Of a stretch of DNA of 64,000 nucleotides, positions 15,198-23,944 are shown piece by piece. Both the position numbers and the translations under genes were made by a program. Where the stretch lies: positions 1 through 64,000 of the forward strand of contig JAIQFI010000017.1 of NCBI GenBank assembly GCA_020073345.1. Reading direction: 5' to 3'. The stretch is from Terriglobia bacterium. GTDB lineage: Bacteria > Acidobacteriota > Terriglobia > Bryobacterales > Bryobacteraceae. The notes under the pieces are model-generated. The model had not been told where the DNA came from, searched no databases, and saw nothing but the letters and a program-made list of their open reading frames with translations. Numbering within the stretch: the stretch's first letter is position 1; every line of letters starts with the position of its first letter.

Positions 15198-16057
15198 TCA
15201 GTCCAGCCATTCAGGTGCAAGATCTGACCAAGTCCTACGGCCCGAGCGGACTGACGTTCTCGGTCCCGCACGGCAGTATTTGCGGATTCCTCGGCCCCAA
15301 CGGATCGGGCAAAACCACTACGCTGCGTATCCTCATGGGATTGGCGCACGCGGTGGGCGGCTCGGCGCACATCCTCGGCACGCCCGCCGGCGCATCGCAC
15401 GAAATCTTCCGCAAGGTCGCTTTCGTGCCCGAATTGAAGGATCTCTACCCGTTCGCCCGCGTGGAAGAGATGATCAGCTTGACGCGCGGCTTCTATCCGG
15501 ACTGGGACCATGCGCTCGAACGCAGGCTGATCGCCGAGTTCGACATTCCGCTGCGCATGAAATGCCCCAAGTTGTCGAAAGGCACGCGGGCGAAGCTCTA
15601 TCTACTGCTCGCGCTGTGCCGCCGCCCGGAGCTTCTGGTGCTGGACGAGCCTACCGAAGGTCTCGATCCTATCGCGATCGAGCAGACCCTGAAGCTTATG
15701 GTGGAACAGGTGGCGGAACGGGGTGCGACCGTGTTCTTCTCCACGCACCAATTGCCCGAAGTGGAGCAGGTGGCCGACTACGTGGTGATGATCAAGCGCG
15801 GCCGCTGCGTAGTTGAAGGCGAGCTCGACGGCATCAAGCAGTGCTATCGGCGCGTGCGTTGCGTGATCGAGACTACCGACGCGGAGCTTCCACTCTCGCT
15901 GGCCAACTGGCGGCGCGAAGGGCGTTTCCTCACTGGCTTCTCCTCGGACGATACAAGTACACTCAACCAGCGGCTGGCCGGTACCGGCCTCGCGGTTCTC
16001 GAATCGGAGCCCGCCACGCTCAAGGAGATCTTCCTCGAGCAGATGGAGCACGCATGA
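15194..16057 (+). CDS. ABC transporter ATP-binding protein
   Basis: A 287-residue ATPase. Walker A is GPNGSGKTT near residue 37, the signature is KLSKGTRAKL, Walker B is LLVLDEPTEGLDP, and the H-loop is FFSTHQLPEVEQ. Powers the transporter formed by the two membrane proteins encoded next. A strong AGGAGG precedes the ATG, which lies within the end of the GntR gene. The relation to YtrB/BcrA-type exporters (peptide or cell-envelope stress response) is inferred from the operon form. The substrate is unknown. Confidence 0.92.
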   Translation: MISPAIQVQDLTKSYGPSGLTFSVPHGSICGFLGPNGSGKTTTLRILMGLAHAVGGSAHILGTPAGASHEIFRKVAFVPELKDLYPFARVEEMISLTRGFYPDWDHALERRLIAEFDIPLRMKCPKLSKGTRAKLYLLLALCRRPELLVLDEPTEGLDPIAIEQTLKLMVEQVAERGATVFFSTHQLPEVEQVADYVVMIKRGRCVVEGELDGIKQCYRRVRCVIETTDAELPLSLANWRREGRFLTGFSSDDTSTLNQRLAGTGLAVLESEPATLKEIFLEQMEHA

Positions 16058-16749
16058 TCTGGTATCGATACTGGCTGGAGACGCGTCAGCGTTTTCTGTT
16101 GCTGGCGCTATGGACGATCTGGATGGGAGCCCAGGTGCCTGATTTCGCACACCCCACGCGACGGGCTCAGGAGATGATGCGAACGCCCCTCGCCCAAGCC
16201 ATCGGCAGGGAGGATGCGATTGTCTGGGAGGCATTCGCGGATAAGATCGGATCGCTCGCGTGGGTGGCGGCAACATTTGCTTTCTTGGGCACGGGGCTTC
16301 GGACCGCTTGGCTTCCGCGAGACCTGGCCGTGTATTACACGCTCACTTTGCCGGTATCCCGCTGGCGCCTGATCGCGACCTACCAAGGCGCGAGCTGTGT
16401 AGGGGCACTCCTGGCGTTTGCCTTGATGCTGGCCACGCAGTGCGTGGTGTTGTTGATTCAGGAGCGCAGCGTTCCGTTAGTTCCCCTGGCGATATCCATC
16501 GCCTTCGCGATCCCGATGCTTATGGCATGGACCGCAGTGGTGGGAGCGTTGGCCCTGCTGACGCATGAATACTGGGCGATGCTGATGACGGTTCCAATCC
16601 TGCTTTTGACCGTGCCAATTACCCGACACACTGTCACGGCGTTCTCGGAGCGGGGCGAACGTCCTTGGATCGCGGTGGCGGCGCTGCTTGCAGTTACCGT
16701 TCTGGCATTTGCCTTCACGCTCCAACACGCCCGCATTAAGGAGTTCTGA
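16054..16749 (+). CDS. ABC transporter membrane protein (first of two)
   Basis: About 231 residues, six predicted membrane helices. I start it at the ATG at 16054 (MIWYRYWLETRQRFLLLALW), which overlaps the ATPase stop (ATGA). The tracked start 71 codons upstream is an ORF shadow inside the ATPase gene. The N-terminus MIWYR-W is nearly identical to the next protein, so the pair are diverged duplicates that probably form a heterodimeric permease with the ATPase. The stop overlaps the next ATG (TGATG). Confidence 0.8.
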   Translation: MIWYRYWLETRQRFLLLALWTIWMGAQVPDFAHPTRRAQEMMRTPLAQAIGREDAIVWEAFADKIGSLAWVAATFAFLGTGLRTAWLPRDLAVYYTLTLPVSRWRLIATYQGASCVGALLAFALMLATQCVVLLIQERSVPLVPLAISIAFAIPMLMAWTAVVGALALLTHEYWAMLMTVPILLLTVPITRHTVTAFSERGERPWIAVAALLAVTVLAFAFTLQHARIKEF

Positions 16750-17468
16750 TGATCTGGTATCGACATTGGATCGAGATGCGGAGCGGACTGTGCGTCGCGG
16801 CCATTTTCATGGCGCTGATGTCTCTGCTCTGTCAATTACTCGTGAGCGGCGGCACGCATTGGTTCGCGCAATCGGGCCACATCATAAAGGAGCTGGATGT
16901 TCTCACGCCCCATTTAGCAGCGATGGATCCGGCGCATTTCCTACCGTGGGGCGCCCACACTTGGGCGAGCGCCGCGGCCGCGGTGATCGTGGGCATCTTT
17001 CTGGCAGGCACCGGCATTCGCACCAATGGATTCCAGCCGGGCCACAAATCGATGTACTACACCCTGACTCTTCCGATCTCGCGATTCGAGCTTGTCTGGA
17101 CCCGCTTTGCCAGCGCCTGCGCGGCACTGTACATACTCTTCGCGGCGATGCTGGTGGTGGATTGCGCATTTCTGCTGGTGATGCGCCAGCCCGTACCGCT
17201 TGGTCCGATGGCCGTGTCCAGCTTCCTGGCAGGATTGTTTGTGGCCCCAGTGATGGCCGTGTTCGGAGTGCTGGTGGCTCTGTGGAAAGAGCAATGGTCC
17301 GGCTTAGTGTTTGTGGCGATCGCCGCAACCACCCAGTGGGCGTGGCCGACGCTGCTCCGTTTCACCGGGAGCCAGGACATCCCGTGGTTGTGGATCGGGG
17401 CGATCTTCCTGATAACGGGCGCGGCGTTATCGACAGCAGCGATTCTCGCCCGCCGCCAGGAGTTTTGA
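16749..17468 (+). CDS. ABC transporter membrane protein (second of two)
   Basis: A 239-residue polytopic membrane protein beginning MIWYRHWIEMRSGLCVAAIF, paralogous to the preceding protein. Several hydrophobic segments are visible (AAAAVIVGIFLAGTGI, FLAGLFVAPVMAVFGVLVAL, WIGAIFLITGAALSTAAILA). The shared YYTLTLPISR/V segment in the cytoplasmic loop probably contacts the ATPase. It is the last gene of the GntR-ABC operon, overlapping the previous gene by one base. Confidence 0.8.
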   Translation: MIWYRHWIEMRSGLCVAAIFMALMSLLCQLLVSGGTHWFAQSGHIIKELDVLTPHLAAMDPAHFLPWGAHTWASAAAAVIVGIFLAGTGIRTNGFQPGHKSMYYTLTLPISRFELVWTRFASACAALYILFAAMLVVDCAFLLVMRQPVPLGPMAVSSFLAGLFVAPVMAVFGVLVALWKEQWSGLVFVAIAATTQWAWPTLLRFTGSQDIPWLWIGAIFLITGAALSTAAILARRQEF

Positions 17469-17482
17469 ACACCTTGTTACGA

Positions 17483-17902
17483 TCAGCGGCAGAACTGATC
17501 GAAGGCGTCCTTCAAGAGGCCGGAGATTTCGACCGGGTCGCGGCGTTCGATATCCGAGCGATGCAGCATGTACACGGGTTTGCCGTCCTTGAACAAAGCC
17601 ATGGAAGGTGAAGACGGCGGATTCGGAGACAGAATTTCCCGCAGGTGAGCTACGGCCGCTTCATCTCCGCCGGCGAATACAGCAGCCGTTTTCGAAGGAT
17701 GCACGGGATGCTTCAGCGCCATTCCCACAGCAGGCCGCGCGCGGCCAGCCGCGCACCCGCAGACGGAGTTCACCACCATCAGGACGGTACCGCCTCCTGG
17801 CGCGAGAAAGCGGTCAACATCGGCCGGCGTCCTGGCTTCTTCGACGCCGTATTGAGTCAAGTCTGCGCGCATGGGGGCGATGAGATGTTCGGGGTATGCC
17901 AC
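17483..17902 (-). CDS. Bacilliredoxin (BrxA/BrxB, YphP/YqiW family)
   Basis: A 139-residue thioredoxin-fold protein. VVNSVCGCAAGRARP carries the CGC active site that defines bacilliredoxins, which remove bacillithiol from mixed disulfides on proteins after oxidative stress. The family-typical beginning MAYPEHLIAPMRADL and the AVFAGGD loop are present. Whether this organism makes bacillithiol cannot be judged here; no bsh genes are in the window. It ends 14 bp from the convergent ABC operon. Confidence 0.9.
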   Translation of the reverse strand: MAYPEHLIAPMRADLTQYGVEEARTPADVDRFLAPGGGTVLMVVNSVCGCAAGRARPAVGMALKHPVHPSKTAAVFAGGDEAAVAHLREILSPNPPSSPSMALFKDGKPVYMLHRSDIERRDPVEISGLLKDAFDQFCR

Positions 17903-17930
17903 GACTTGATTCTAACAACGTGCAGGCTGC

Positions 17931-20429
17931 TTACTCCCAACGCAACGCAGACGCGGGATCGATCCGCAGCGCGCGGCGGACGGGAATCAGAACCGCGACC
18001 ACCAGGATCACCAGGAATCCAGCCAGGCCCGGCAGGTAGCCCAAGGGATCGAATGTGACCAGGCCCAGGATGATCTGACTCTGTAGGGATCGTATCAGGG
18101 CAAAAGCCAGCGCAACTCCCGCCGCGCAGCCGACTACAAGGGGTCCCGCGTACTGCGCGAAAAGGGCTCGCACGATTCCCCCGCGCCCCGCTCCCAAGGC
18201 GATGCGTAGCCCGATTTCGCGGGTGCGCTCGGCCACCGAAAAGGCGATGAGGCCGAACACCCCTATGCCTGCGAGAATCGAACCAGTGCCGCCAAGTGCG
18301 ATGATCGATTTGGTCGCCGCGCCGGAGTGCTCGATCCACATGTCCACTTGAGATTGAAGTCTCGAAATCCAGGGAGAGGTTCCGGGGAGCGTCGCGACGG
18401 TGCGCATGTTCTGCAGTTGCGGTCCCGGATCGCCTGTAGTACGCACGATGAGCACGGCCGTCGGCGCGTTTTTATCCTGCATCGGCGTGTACGCTTCAAT
18501 CGCGCTGGCGTTGCGAAAAGCCGTGGCTTCGGTATCTGCAACCACGCCGACCACGGTAGGCCCGTCTCCTTGCGATCCCCACTGCTTCCCGAGCGGGTCT
18601 TCTTTTGGCCACCGGAAGCGCGCGGCGGATTCGCTGATGATCATATTCGTCGCGGGCTCGCCGGGCAGGAAATTCCGGCCGCGCGTAATCGGGATCTGCA
18701 TCAACCCGAAATAGGAAGGGTCAACGCTTTGCCAGAAAGTGGTGGGCAGGCCGGGCGCGTTCTGCACGCGCACTCCGAAGATGGGAGCGCCGGTCGCAAC
18801 AGTTACGCCCGCTATGCCGGGCATTCGGGAGAGCCGCTGCTGCAAATCGTCTAGCGCCTGACGCGCCGCGGACGGTGCCAGGTTGACAGACTCGAGGTCC
18901 GGCTCAACGATGACGATCTTCTCGAAGTTCATACGGCTGCCGGACGCGGTCAAACGCTGACCGCCGCGCGCCAGCAAACCGGAACAAATCAGGAGCACGG
19001 AGCTGACCGCGACTTGAATAGCGAGCAACGTGCGCCGGGCGCCGGTGGTCGGACGACCTCCACGGGTAGCCGCCAGGGCGGGAGCGAGTCCAAACAGAAG
19101 CGTCGAGAACATGGCCAGTGCGACGGCCGCCAAAATTATCGGCCAGTCCATCATGATGCGGAGCTCGGTGGCTCTGGTTACTCCAGAAAATCCCACAAAA
19201 TAAAGCCGCGTTCCGACACGCGCGACAAACAAACCCACTAACGTCGCGCAGGCCGATAGAAGCAGACTTTCGGTCATCAACTGGCGCACCACTCGCCAAC
19301 GCCCGGCTCCCACGGCGATGCGCGCTTCGATTTCATGCGCGCGAGTCAAGCCGCGCGCCAAGAGTATATTGCCCAGGTTGGCGCAAGACGCCAACAGGAT
19401 CAAAAGCACGATCGGGATCAGAAAGACAAACGACCCCAACCTGCGTTCGTCATCGCCCAGGGGCTGGGCGCGGATGCTCTCGTTTTCCTCGAAGGCGTTG
19501 GGATGCTGGGCTCGCATCTCCGCGGCTAAAGCGATGAGTTGATCGCCAGCGGACGCCGCGGACACTCCAGGTTTGAGGACGCCGAATAAGGCCGTGTCGG
19601 GGCGGCGAAATTCGTCGCCCGGCGATGTGCCCTCGATAAGCCGCGGACGAAGCGCCTCCGGCGGCCACAGGTCGGCGTGATTTTGGTTGAGACCGTCGAA
19701 ATCGACCGGCGCGATGCCGACTACCTGAACTGGTTTGCGGTTCACATCAACCGTGTGTTGAAGGATGCCGGCATCGCCGCCAAAACGGCGCTGCCAATAT
19801 CCATAGCTGATTACTGCGTGGATTTGTCCGGCGCCAAGATTCGAATCGGAGAGCTCGAGCAGGCGGCCTTTAAGCGCTCCAACACCCAGAGCCTGAAAAT
19901 AGTTGCCGGATACAAACTGGGCGCGCACATTGGCGGAATCGTTTTCAAGCGATACGGGGACCGTTCCGGCGTGTTCCGTAACCAGGTAAGCGAACTGGCT
20001 GGCGTTATCGCGGTAGAAGCCGGCGATGCCCGAAGGAAACGCGTAGAGCTTTCGTGCCGGCGACTGGCGGATGACGCGCTGCAGAACCCCAGAGTCGCGG
20101 ACCGAAATCCGGTTGTAAAAGATCGCGTTGGCGATCTGAAATACGCCCAGGTTCAATCCGACGCCGAGTGCCAGAACCATGACGGCGATCAGCGTGAATC
20201 CGGGGGAGCGGCGCATTTGCCGCGCGCCGTAGGCCAGATCCTGCCGAAGCTGATCGAGCCAGGTAAAGCCCCAGACGTCGCGCGCCTCTTCACGCAGCCG
20301 GAGCGTGCTTCCGAAGGAAGCTTGGCGGTTCGCCGCCAGCATCTCGCGGTGAGCGGACATTTCATCCTGGAGATCGCGCTCCAATGCACCGCGGTTCAAA
20401 AGGTAACGGATTCGTCGAAGGAGTCTCAT
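17931..20429 (-). CDS. ADOP-type MacB/FtsX ABC permease
   Basis: An 832-residue acidobacterial duplicated orphan permease. The N-terminal soluble segment (RIRYLLNRGALERDLQDEMSAHREML) is followed by a membrane helix, a periplasmic MacB_PCD domain (about 120-330), three helices (LIPIVLLILLASCANLGNIL), then a second periplasmic domain and the last FtsX-type helices (GIGVFGLIAFSVAERTREIGLRIALGAGRGGI). No ATPase is encoded nearby, as is normal for this family. The PadR gene overlaps its start by 4 bp and likely controls it. Confidence 0.88.
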   Translation of the reverse strand: MRLLRRIRYLLNRGALERDLQDEMSAHREMLAANRQASFGSTLRLREEARDVWGFTWLDQLRQDLAYGARQMRRSPGFTLIAVMVLALGVGLNLGVFQIANAIFYNRISVRDSGVLQRVIRQSPARKLYAFPSGIAGFYRDNASQFAYLVTEHAGTVPVSLENDSANVRAQFVSGNYFQALGVGALKGRLLELSDSNLGAGQIHAVISYGYWQRRFGGDAGILQHTVDVNRKPVQVVGIAPVDFDGLNQNHADLWPPEALRPRLIEGTSPGDEFRRPDTALFGVLKPGVSAASAGDQLIALAAEMRAQHPNAFEENESIRAQPLGDDERRLGSFVFLIPIVLLILLASCANLGNILLARGLTRAHEIEARIAVGAGRWRVVRQLMTESLLLSACATLVGLFVARVGTRLYFVGFSGVTRATELRIMMDWPIILAAVALAMFSTLLFGLAPALAATRGGRPTTGARRTLLAIQVAVSSVLLICSGLLARGGQRLTASGSRMNFEKIVIVEPDLESVNLAPSAARQALDDLQQRLSRMPGIAGVTVATGAPIFGVRVQNAPGLPTTFWQSVDPSYFGLMQIPITRGRNFLPGEPATNMIISESAARFRWPKEDPLGKQWGSQGDGPTVVGVVADTEATAFRNASAIEAYTPMQDKNAPTAVLIVRTTGDPGPQLQNMRTVATLPGTSPWISRLQSQVDMWIEHSGAATKSIIALGGTGSILAGIGVFGLIAFSVAERTREIGLRIALGAGRGGIVRALFAQYAGPLVVGCAAGVALAFALIRSLQSQIILGLVTFDPLGYLPGLAGFLVILVVAVLIPVRRALRIDPASALRWE

Positions 20430-20752
20430 GCGGTTCGAAGAATTCCCTGAATTGCCGCACTAACCTGTTCATATTCGGCGATTTCCTGCTTCAATTGCTT
20501 CAGTCCGTCCTTGGTGAGGCTGTAGAAACGGACCCGCCGCTTGGTCTCTGAAACGCCCCATTCTCCGGTCACCCAGCCCTCCATCAGCATGCGTTGCAGG
20601 GCAGGGTAGAGCGAGCCTTCTTCGGCGCCAAGAACTTCGCCGGAAAGCTGGTGGATCCGCTGAGCGATGGCATATCCATGTAGCGGACCAGTCTGCAGGA
20701 CCCGTAGAATCAGCATGCTCAGCGCCCCTGGAGGCATGGATAGACTAGGCAT
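20426..20752 (-). CDS. PadR-family transcriptional regulator
   Basis: A 108-residue PadR repressor: winged helix ALSMLILRVLQTGPLHGYAIAQRIHQLSGEVLGAEEGSLYPALQRM, then the wing TKRRVRFYSLTKDGLKQLKQE and a C-terminal dimerisation helix. PadR-ADOP pairs are frequent in acidobacteria. The gene has its own good promoter with a -10 just 6 nt before the ATG and no ribosome binding site, and it overlaps the permease gene downstream (ATGA). Confidence 0.92.
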   Translation of the reverse strand: MPSLSMPPGALSMLILRVLQTGPLHGYAIAQRIHQLSGEVLGAEEGSLYPALQRMLMEGWVTGEWGVSETKRRVRFYSLTKDGLKQLKQEIAEYEQVSAAIQGILRTA

Positions 20753-20758
20753 AGGTAA

Positions 20759-20787
20759 TCTATATCACGGACTGGTTTCCAGGTCAA
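20759..20787 (-). promoter_or_regulatory. Sigma-70-type promoter of padR with leaderless geometry
   Basis: Minus strand TTGACC (20787-20782), 17-bp spacer, TATAGA (20764-20759), then only six bases (TTACCT) before the padR ATG. Transcription would begin at or next to the start codon. This is the clearest of several such promoters in the window. Confidence 0.8.
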
Positions 20788-20807
20788 GTCCCACGGCTTT
20801 TTTCTTT

Positions 20808-20836
20808 TTGACTCGGAAACTGCTTTCTGGCATACT
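20808..20836 (+). promoter_or_regulatory. Promoter of the RRM protein gene
   Basis: TTGACT (20808-20813), 17-bp spacer, CATACT (20831-20836), facing the RNA-binding protein gene. The expected start site near 20843 gives a ~45-nt leader with AGGAG 7 nt before the chosen GTG. Confidence 0.65.
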
Positions 20837-20887
20837 ATCCCCCGTACTTGGATACTGTTGTCTCCAATGACAGTTAGGAGTGTGGCG

Positions 20888-21175
20888 GTGAAGAAGCTTT
20901 TTGTGGGTAATCTGCCGTACGGTGCGAACGAGACGGATGTCCAAAATTTCTTCGCAGATGCGGGCGTCAATGTGGACTCGGTGACGGTCATGCGCGACCG
21001 CTTTACGGGCCAGGCGCGGGGCTTCGGCTTCGTGGAGATCAATGATGATGCCGCAGCCCAGCGCGCCGTCGATGCGTGTAACGGTAAAGAATTAATGGGA
21101 AGAGCAGTGGTGGTGAACGAAGCCCGTCCGATGGCTCCGCGTGAAGGCGGTGGCGGACGGCCGCCTCGCCACTAG
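20888..21175 (+). CDS. RNA-binding protein with a single RRM domain
   Basis: About 95 residues from the GTG at 20888 (KKLFVGNLPYGANETDVQNFF), chosen because AGGAG lies 7 nt upstream and this is the family-typical start. The tracked TTG is 10 codons upstream. The RRM covers residues 1-80 with RNP2 LFVGNL and RNP1 RGFGFVEI, and ends in a short Gly/Arg tail (REGGGGRPPRH). Small RRM proteins of this Rbp type bind single-stranded RNA and are often cold-induced, which is known for relatives only. Confidence 0.92.
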   Translation: MKKLFVGNLPYGANETDVQNFFADAGVNVDSVTVMRDRFTGQARGFGFVEINDDAAAQRAVDACNGKELMGRAVVVNEARPMAPREGGGGRPPRH

Positions 21176-21196
21176 AACCTCTTCCGCTTCACGAAC

Positions 21197-23275
21197 CTAC
21201 TCCGGTTTGAGTTTTCGCGCCAGAAAATCGCCCGCGGCGCGATACGCCCTGATCCAGCTCTCTTCCAGTAAGAATTCGTGCACTTCGCCGGGGAAGATGA
21301 GCTCCTCGAACTCCACGCCTTGCGCCCGCAGCGCTTCCACCAGCCGTTCCGTCTGGCTGAAAGCGACGTCGCGATCGTCATCACCGTGAATCAGCAGCAC
21401 CGGCGAGCGCCAGTTCTTGACGTCGGCCAGCGGGGATGACTGTAACGCGGTGCGCTCGATCTCGCGCAGTGCTTCAGCATTCAGTGCGGTGAGCTGGCGG
21501 TCCCCGCGAATGCTCCAGTCCTCGACCCCGTGCATGTCCACGCCCGCGGCGAAAAGATTGCTCGCTCTCGCCAGCGCCAGCGCTGCCAGATAACCGCCTA
21601 CGGACCCACCCCACACGCCGATGCGTTTAGGATCGACGTCGGCTCGCGCGGCCATGTAGAGACCCGCGCCCATTATGTCGCTAAACTCGCTGGCCCCGGA
21701 GTTGCCGAAATTCAGAGCTTCGCGGAAATTCAGCCCATAGCCGATGCCACTGCGATAATTCACGCTGAGCACAACAAACCCGTGCGCGGCCAGATACTGG
21801 TTCATGGCATAGGCGTTCGAATAATAGCGGCGGTAGTGATAACCGAGCAGCATCTGCCGCCGCGAGCCTCCGTGAAAAAAGATCACAGCCGCGTGTTTGG
21901 CCCCACCTCCGCCGGAAGGCAAAAACAATTGTCCGTGAATCGCGAGCCCGTCCGAGGCAGGGAAGATCACCTGCTGGGGTTTGACTAGATCCTTGGGGAA
22001 ATCCGCGGGGATCCCATCGAAACGCGCCAAATCGCGGACCGGTCCGTCGCCCATCTTGACCGCCGCGCGGCTGACTTCAGTGGCGCTGGAGCGCAGGAAC
22101 GCGACTGCTCCATCGGCAACATCCGCCGGTTCCCATTCGATTCCTTCTCCTGGACCTACACCGAGAAGCGGGGATACCTTGCCGCCCGATGCGGCTACGC
22201 GCCACACGTGCCGGCGATCGATATCGTCCTGATTGGAGGAAAAGAGCACGTCGCGGCGATCGCGTGAAAGCGAGACATGTTCGATTTCAAACTCCCCCGG
22301 CGTGAGGACCTGCGCGCGTCCGCCTTCGGCCGGGACCGAATAGAGATGCAGCCAGCCATCGCGTTCCCATGGGAACACCAGACGATTGCCGTCTGCCCAG
22401 AAGATTTGGGTTGCGGCCTCGATCCCGCGAAACGCGCTGCCGGGACCCTTCTCGGCGTGCCAGGCTTCGCGGCCGGCGCCCGTCGCGGCATCTGCGACTC
22501 GGATCGACCACGGGGTTGCGGCGTCGCGCACCGGACCGACGGAGATCGCTGAGGAGTACGCCCGCCGCACGAACGCAACTCGTCGGCTGTCCGGGCTCCA
22601 TACGGGCGAGTTGTCGCGATCCACGCTCGGGTCCAGGTAAGTGACGGTCTTGTTTGCGACTCGGTACACGCCGATGAAGCTGTGATCCCCGCGATAACTG
22701 GTGAACGCGAGCGCCGCGCCGTCCGGCGACCATTGCAGTTCGTAGGAGGAAGCCTTGGTGTGGACCGCTTCCGCAGGCTTGGCTCCGGTCTTTTCCGCGT
22801 CCAGGGTGGTGATCCATATCTGGCCATTCTTCAGAAACGCCACGCGGCCATCGCGCGAAACGGCTGGTCCGCGGCCATCGCTTAATTTCCTGGGAGCACC
22901 GCCGTCGAACGCGATGGCGTAAACCGCCTGCTCCGGCGTCTCAGCGAGATTTCTGGGATTGGGAATGTCGCCGTTGGTTTCGAGATCGCCGCCCCGCGTA
23001 TATACCAGGAAGCGGCCGTCGGCGCTCCAGGCGAGGTCACCGAGGTCCTGGCCGTCGTCCTCCGTATACGTCGTGAGCCGGCGGCCCTTGTAATCCGGCG
23101 CGGCCGCGACCCACAGGTTGCGCGCTCCGCGTTCATTGAGAATCCAGGCGAGCCTGCCTCCGCCTGGCGCCGCCAAGAGCTCTGAGGCGAAGGGAGCGCT
23201 GAGATAGCGGTCGATAGAATCGGCCCCAAATACGGGGCCCACAGCGAGCACGCAAAAGAAAAACCATTTCCCCAC
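21197..23275 (-). CDS. Exported S9-family (prolyl oligopeptidase-like) peptidase
   Basis: About 692 residues starting at a GTG (VGKWFFFCVLAVGPVFGADS, a signal peptide). The tracked start is 37 codons further up and lacks signal character. A seven-bladed WD/PD40-like propeller fills the first ~430 residues (LAWSADGRFLVYTRGG, LQWSPDGAALAFTS, PVWSPDSRRVAFVRR). The C-terminal alpha/beta-hydrolase domain has the nucleophile in GVWGGSVGGYLAALAL, Asp in HGDDDRDVAF and His in GEVHEFLLEE. It cleaves short peptides outside the cytoplasm, probably in nutrient scavenging. Confidence 0.88.
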   Translation of the reverse strand: MGKWFFFCVLAVGPVFGADSIDRYLSAPFASELLAAPGGGRLAWILNERGARNLWVAAAPDYKGRRLTTYTEDDGQDLGDLAWSADGRFLVYTRGGDLETNGDIPNPRNLAETPEQAVYAIAFDGGAPRKLSDGRGPAVSRDGRVAFLKNGQIWITTLDAEKTGAKPAEAVHTKASSYELQWSPDGAALAFTSYRGDHSFIGVYRVANKTVTYLDPSVDRDNSPVWSPDSRRVAFVRRAYSSAISVGPVRDAATPWSIRVADAATGAGREAWHAEKGPGSAFRGIEAATQIFWADGNRLVFPWERDGWLHLYSVPAEGGRAQVLTPGEFEIEHVSLSRDRRDVLFSSNQDDIDRRHVWRVAASGGKVSPLLGVGPGEGIEWEPADVADGAVAFLRSSATEVSRAAVKMGDGPVRDLARFDGIPADFPKDLVKPQQVIFPASDGLAIHGQLFLPSGGGGAKHAAVIFFHGGSRRQMLLGYHYRRYYSNAYAMNQYLAAHGFVVLSVNYRSGIGYGLNFREALNFGNSGASEFSDIMGAGLYMAARADVDPKRIGVWGGSVGGYLAALALARASNLFAAGVDMHGVEDWSIRGDRQLTALNAEALREIERTALQSSPLADVKNWRSPVLLIHGDDDRDVAFSQTERLVEALRAQGVEFEELIFPGEVHEFLLEESWIRAYRAAGDFLARKLKPE

Positions 23276-23361
23276 GAGCCGATTCTCGCATAGTACTAGG
23301 GTGCCGAGAGGTCTAAAGCGCATCCTTGATCCTGTCGATCTTTTCCTTGGAAAGGACCACC

Positions 23362-23871
23362 ATGCGCTTATTGATTCTCCCCACACTCACGATTCTCGCG
23401 GGCGGGCTGCTGCTCGCCTCTGATTCGGCCACCGTAACCTATATCGGCGGAAACATCGCCGATTTTGCGCCCAATAGCGGCGCGATCCTGCACTTGGATA
23501 ACCCCCAGGCCCTGGAACTTCAGACCCCCCTTCACAAGGTCCAGGTCCCGTATGGCCAGATTTCGAAGGCCGAACTGGGCTCTGTCCAAGTTCATTCCTC
23601 CCAACCCGAGCCTTTGTACAAGGTTTGGGCCCTGCCGAAGCGGCTGGTCAAGTCGGAAACCCGGCAGATGACCGTGGCTTTCACGGACGGCAACGGACAG
23701 GGTCAGACCATGACGCTGGAGATGTCGAAGACCTCCGCGGACAGCGTGCTCACCACGATCGAGCGGCACAGCGCCAAAGTTGCCAACAATGCCTGGTGGG
23801 GCGATAACTACTGGAAGACCACCCGCAACAAGGACACCTGGGGTGGCGCCGGTACGGTCGCCCAGAAGTAA
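23362..23871 (+). CDS. Small exported hypothetical protein
   Basis: About 169 residues from the ATG at 23362, supported by GGAAAGGA upstream and a signal peptide (RLLILPTLTILAGGLLLASDS). The tracked start is 12 codons earlier. The mature protein is a predicted beta-rich domain with no catalytic motif or Cys (TVTYIGGNIADFAPNSG, VPYGQISKAELGS). I do not recognise it. It ends at a strong bidirectional terminator shared with the convergent gene at 23945. Confidence 0.6.
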   Translation: MRLLILPTLTILAGGLLLASDSATVTYIGGNIADFAPNSGAILHLDNPQALELQTPLHKVQVPYGQISKAELGSVQVHSSQPEPLYKVWALPKRLVKSETRQMTVAFTDGNGQGQTMTLEMSKTSADSVLTTIERHSAKVANNAWWGDNYWKTTRNKDTWGGAGTVAQK

Positions 23872-23899
23872 GCAGCTCAAACAGAAAGACAAACAAAAA

Positions 23900-23930
23900 G
23901 GGCGGGCCCGCGAGGGTCCGCCCTAATCTT
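23900..23930. terminator. Bidirectional intrinsic terminator
   Basis: GGGCGGGCCC, loop GCGA, GGGTCCGCCC forms a 10-bp stem with one G-T pair, followed by a T-rich run on the plus strand and preceded by A-rich sequence (AAACAAAAAG) that gives a U run on the minus strand. It lies between the convergent genes ending at 23871 and 23945 and can serve both. Confidence 0.85.
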
Positions 23931-23944
23931 TTTACAAGGCGAAG

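Noticed and set aside
16688-17611. 307-residue plus-strand ORF across the second ABC membrane gene
   Set aside because: Wrong frame; the 16749 gene has clear membrane helices and an overlapping start.
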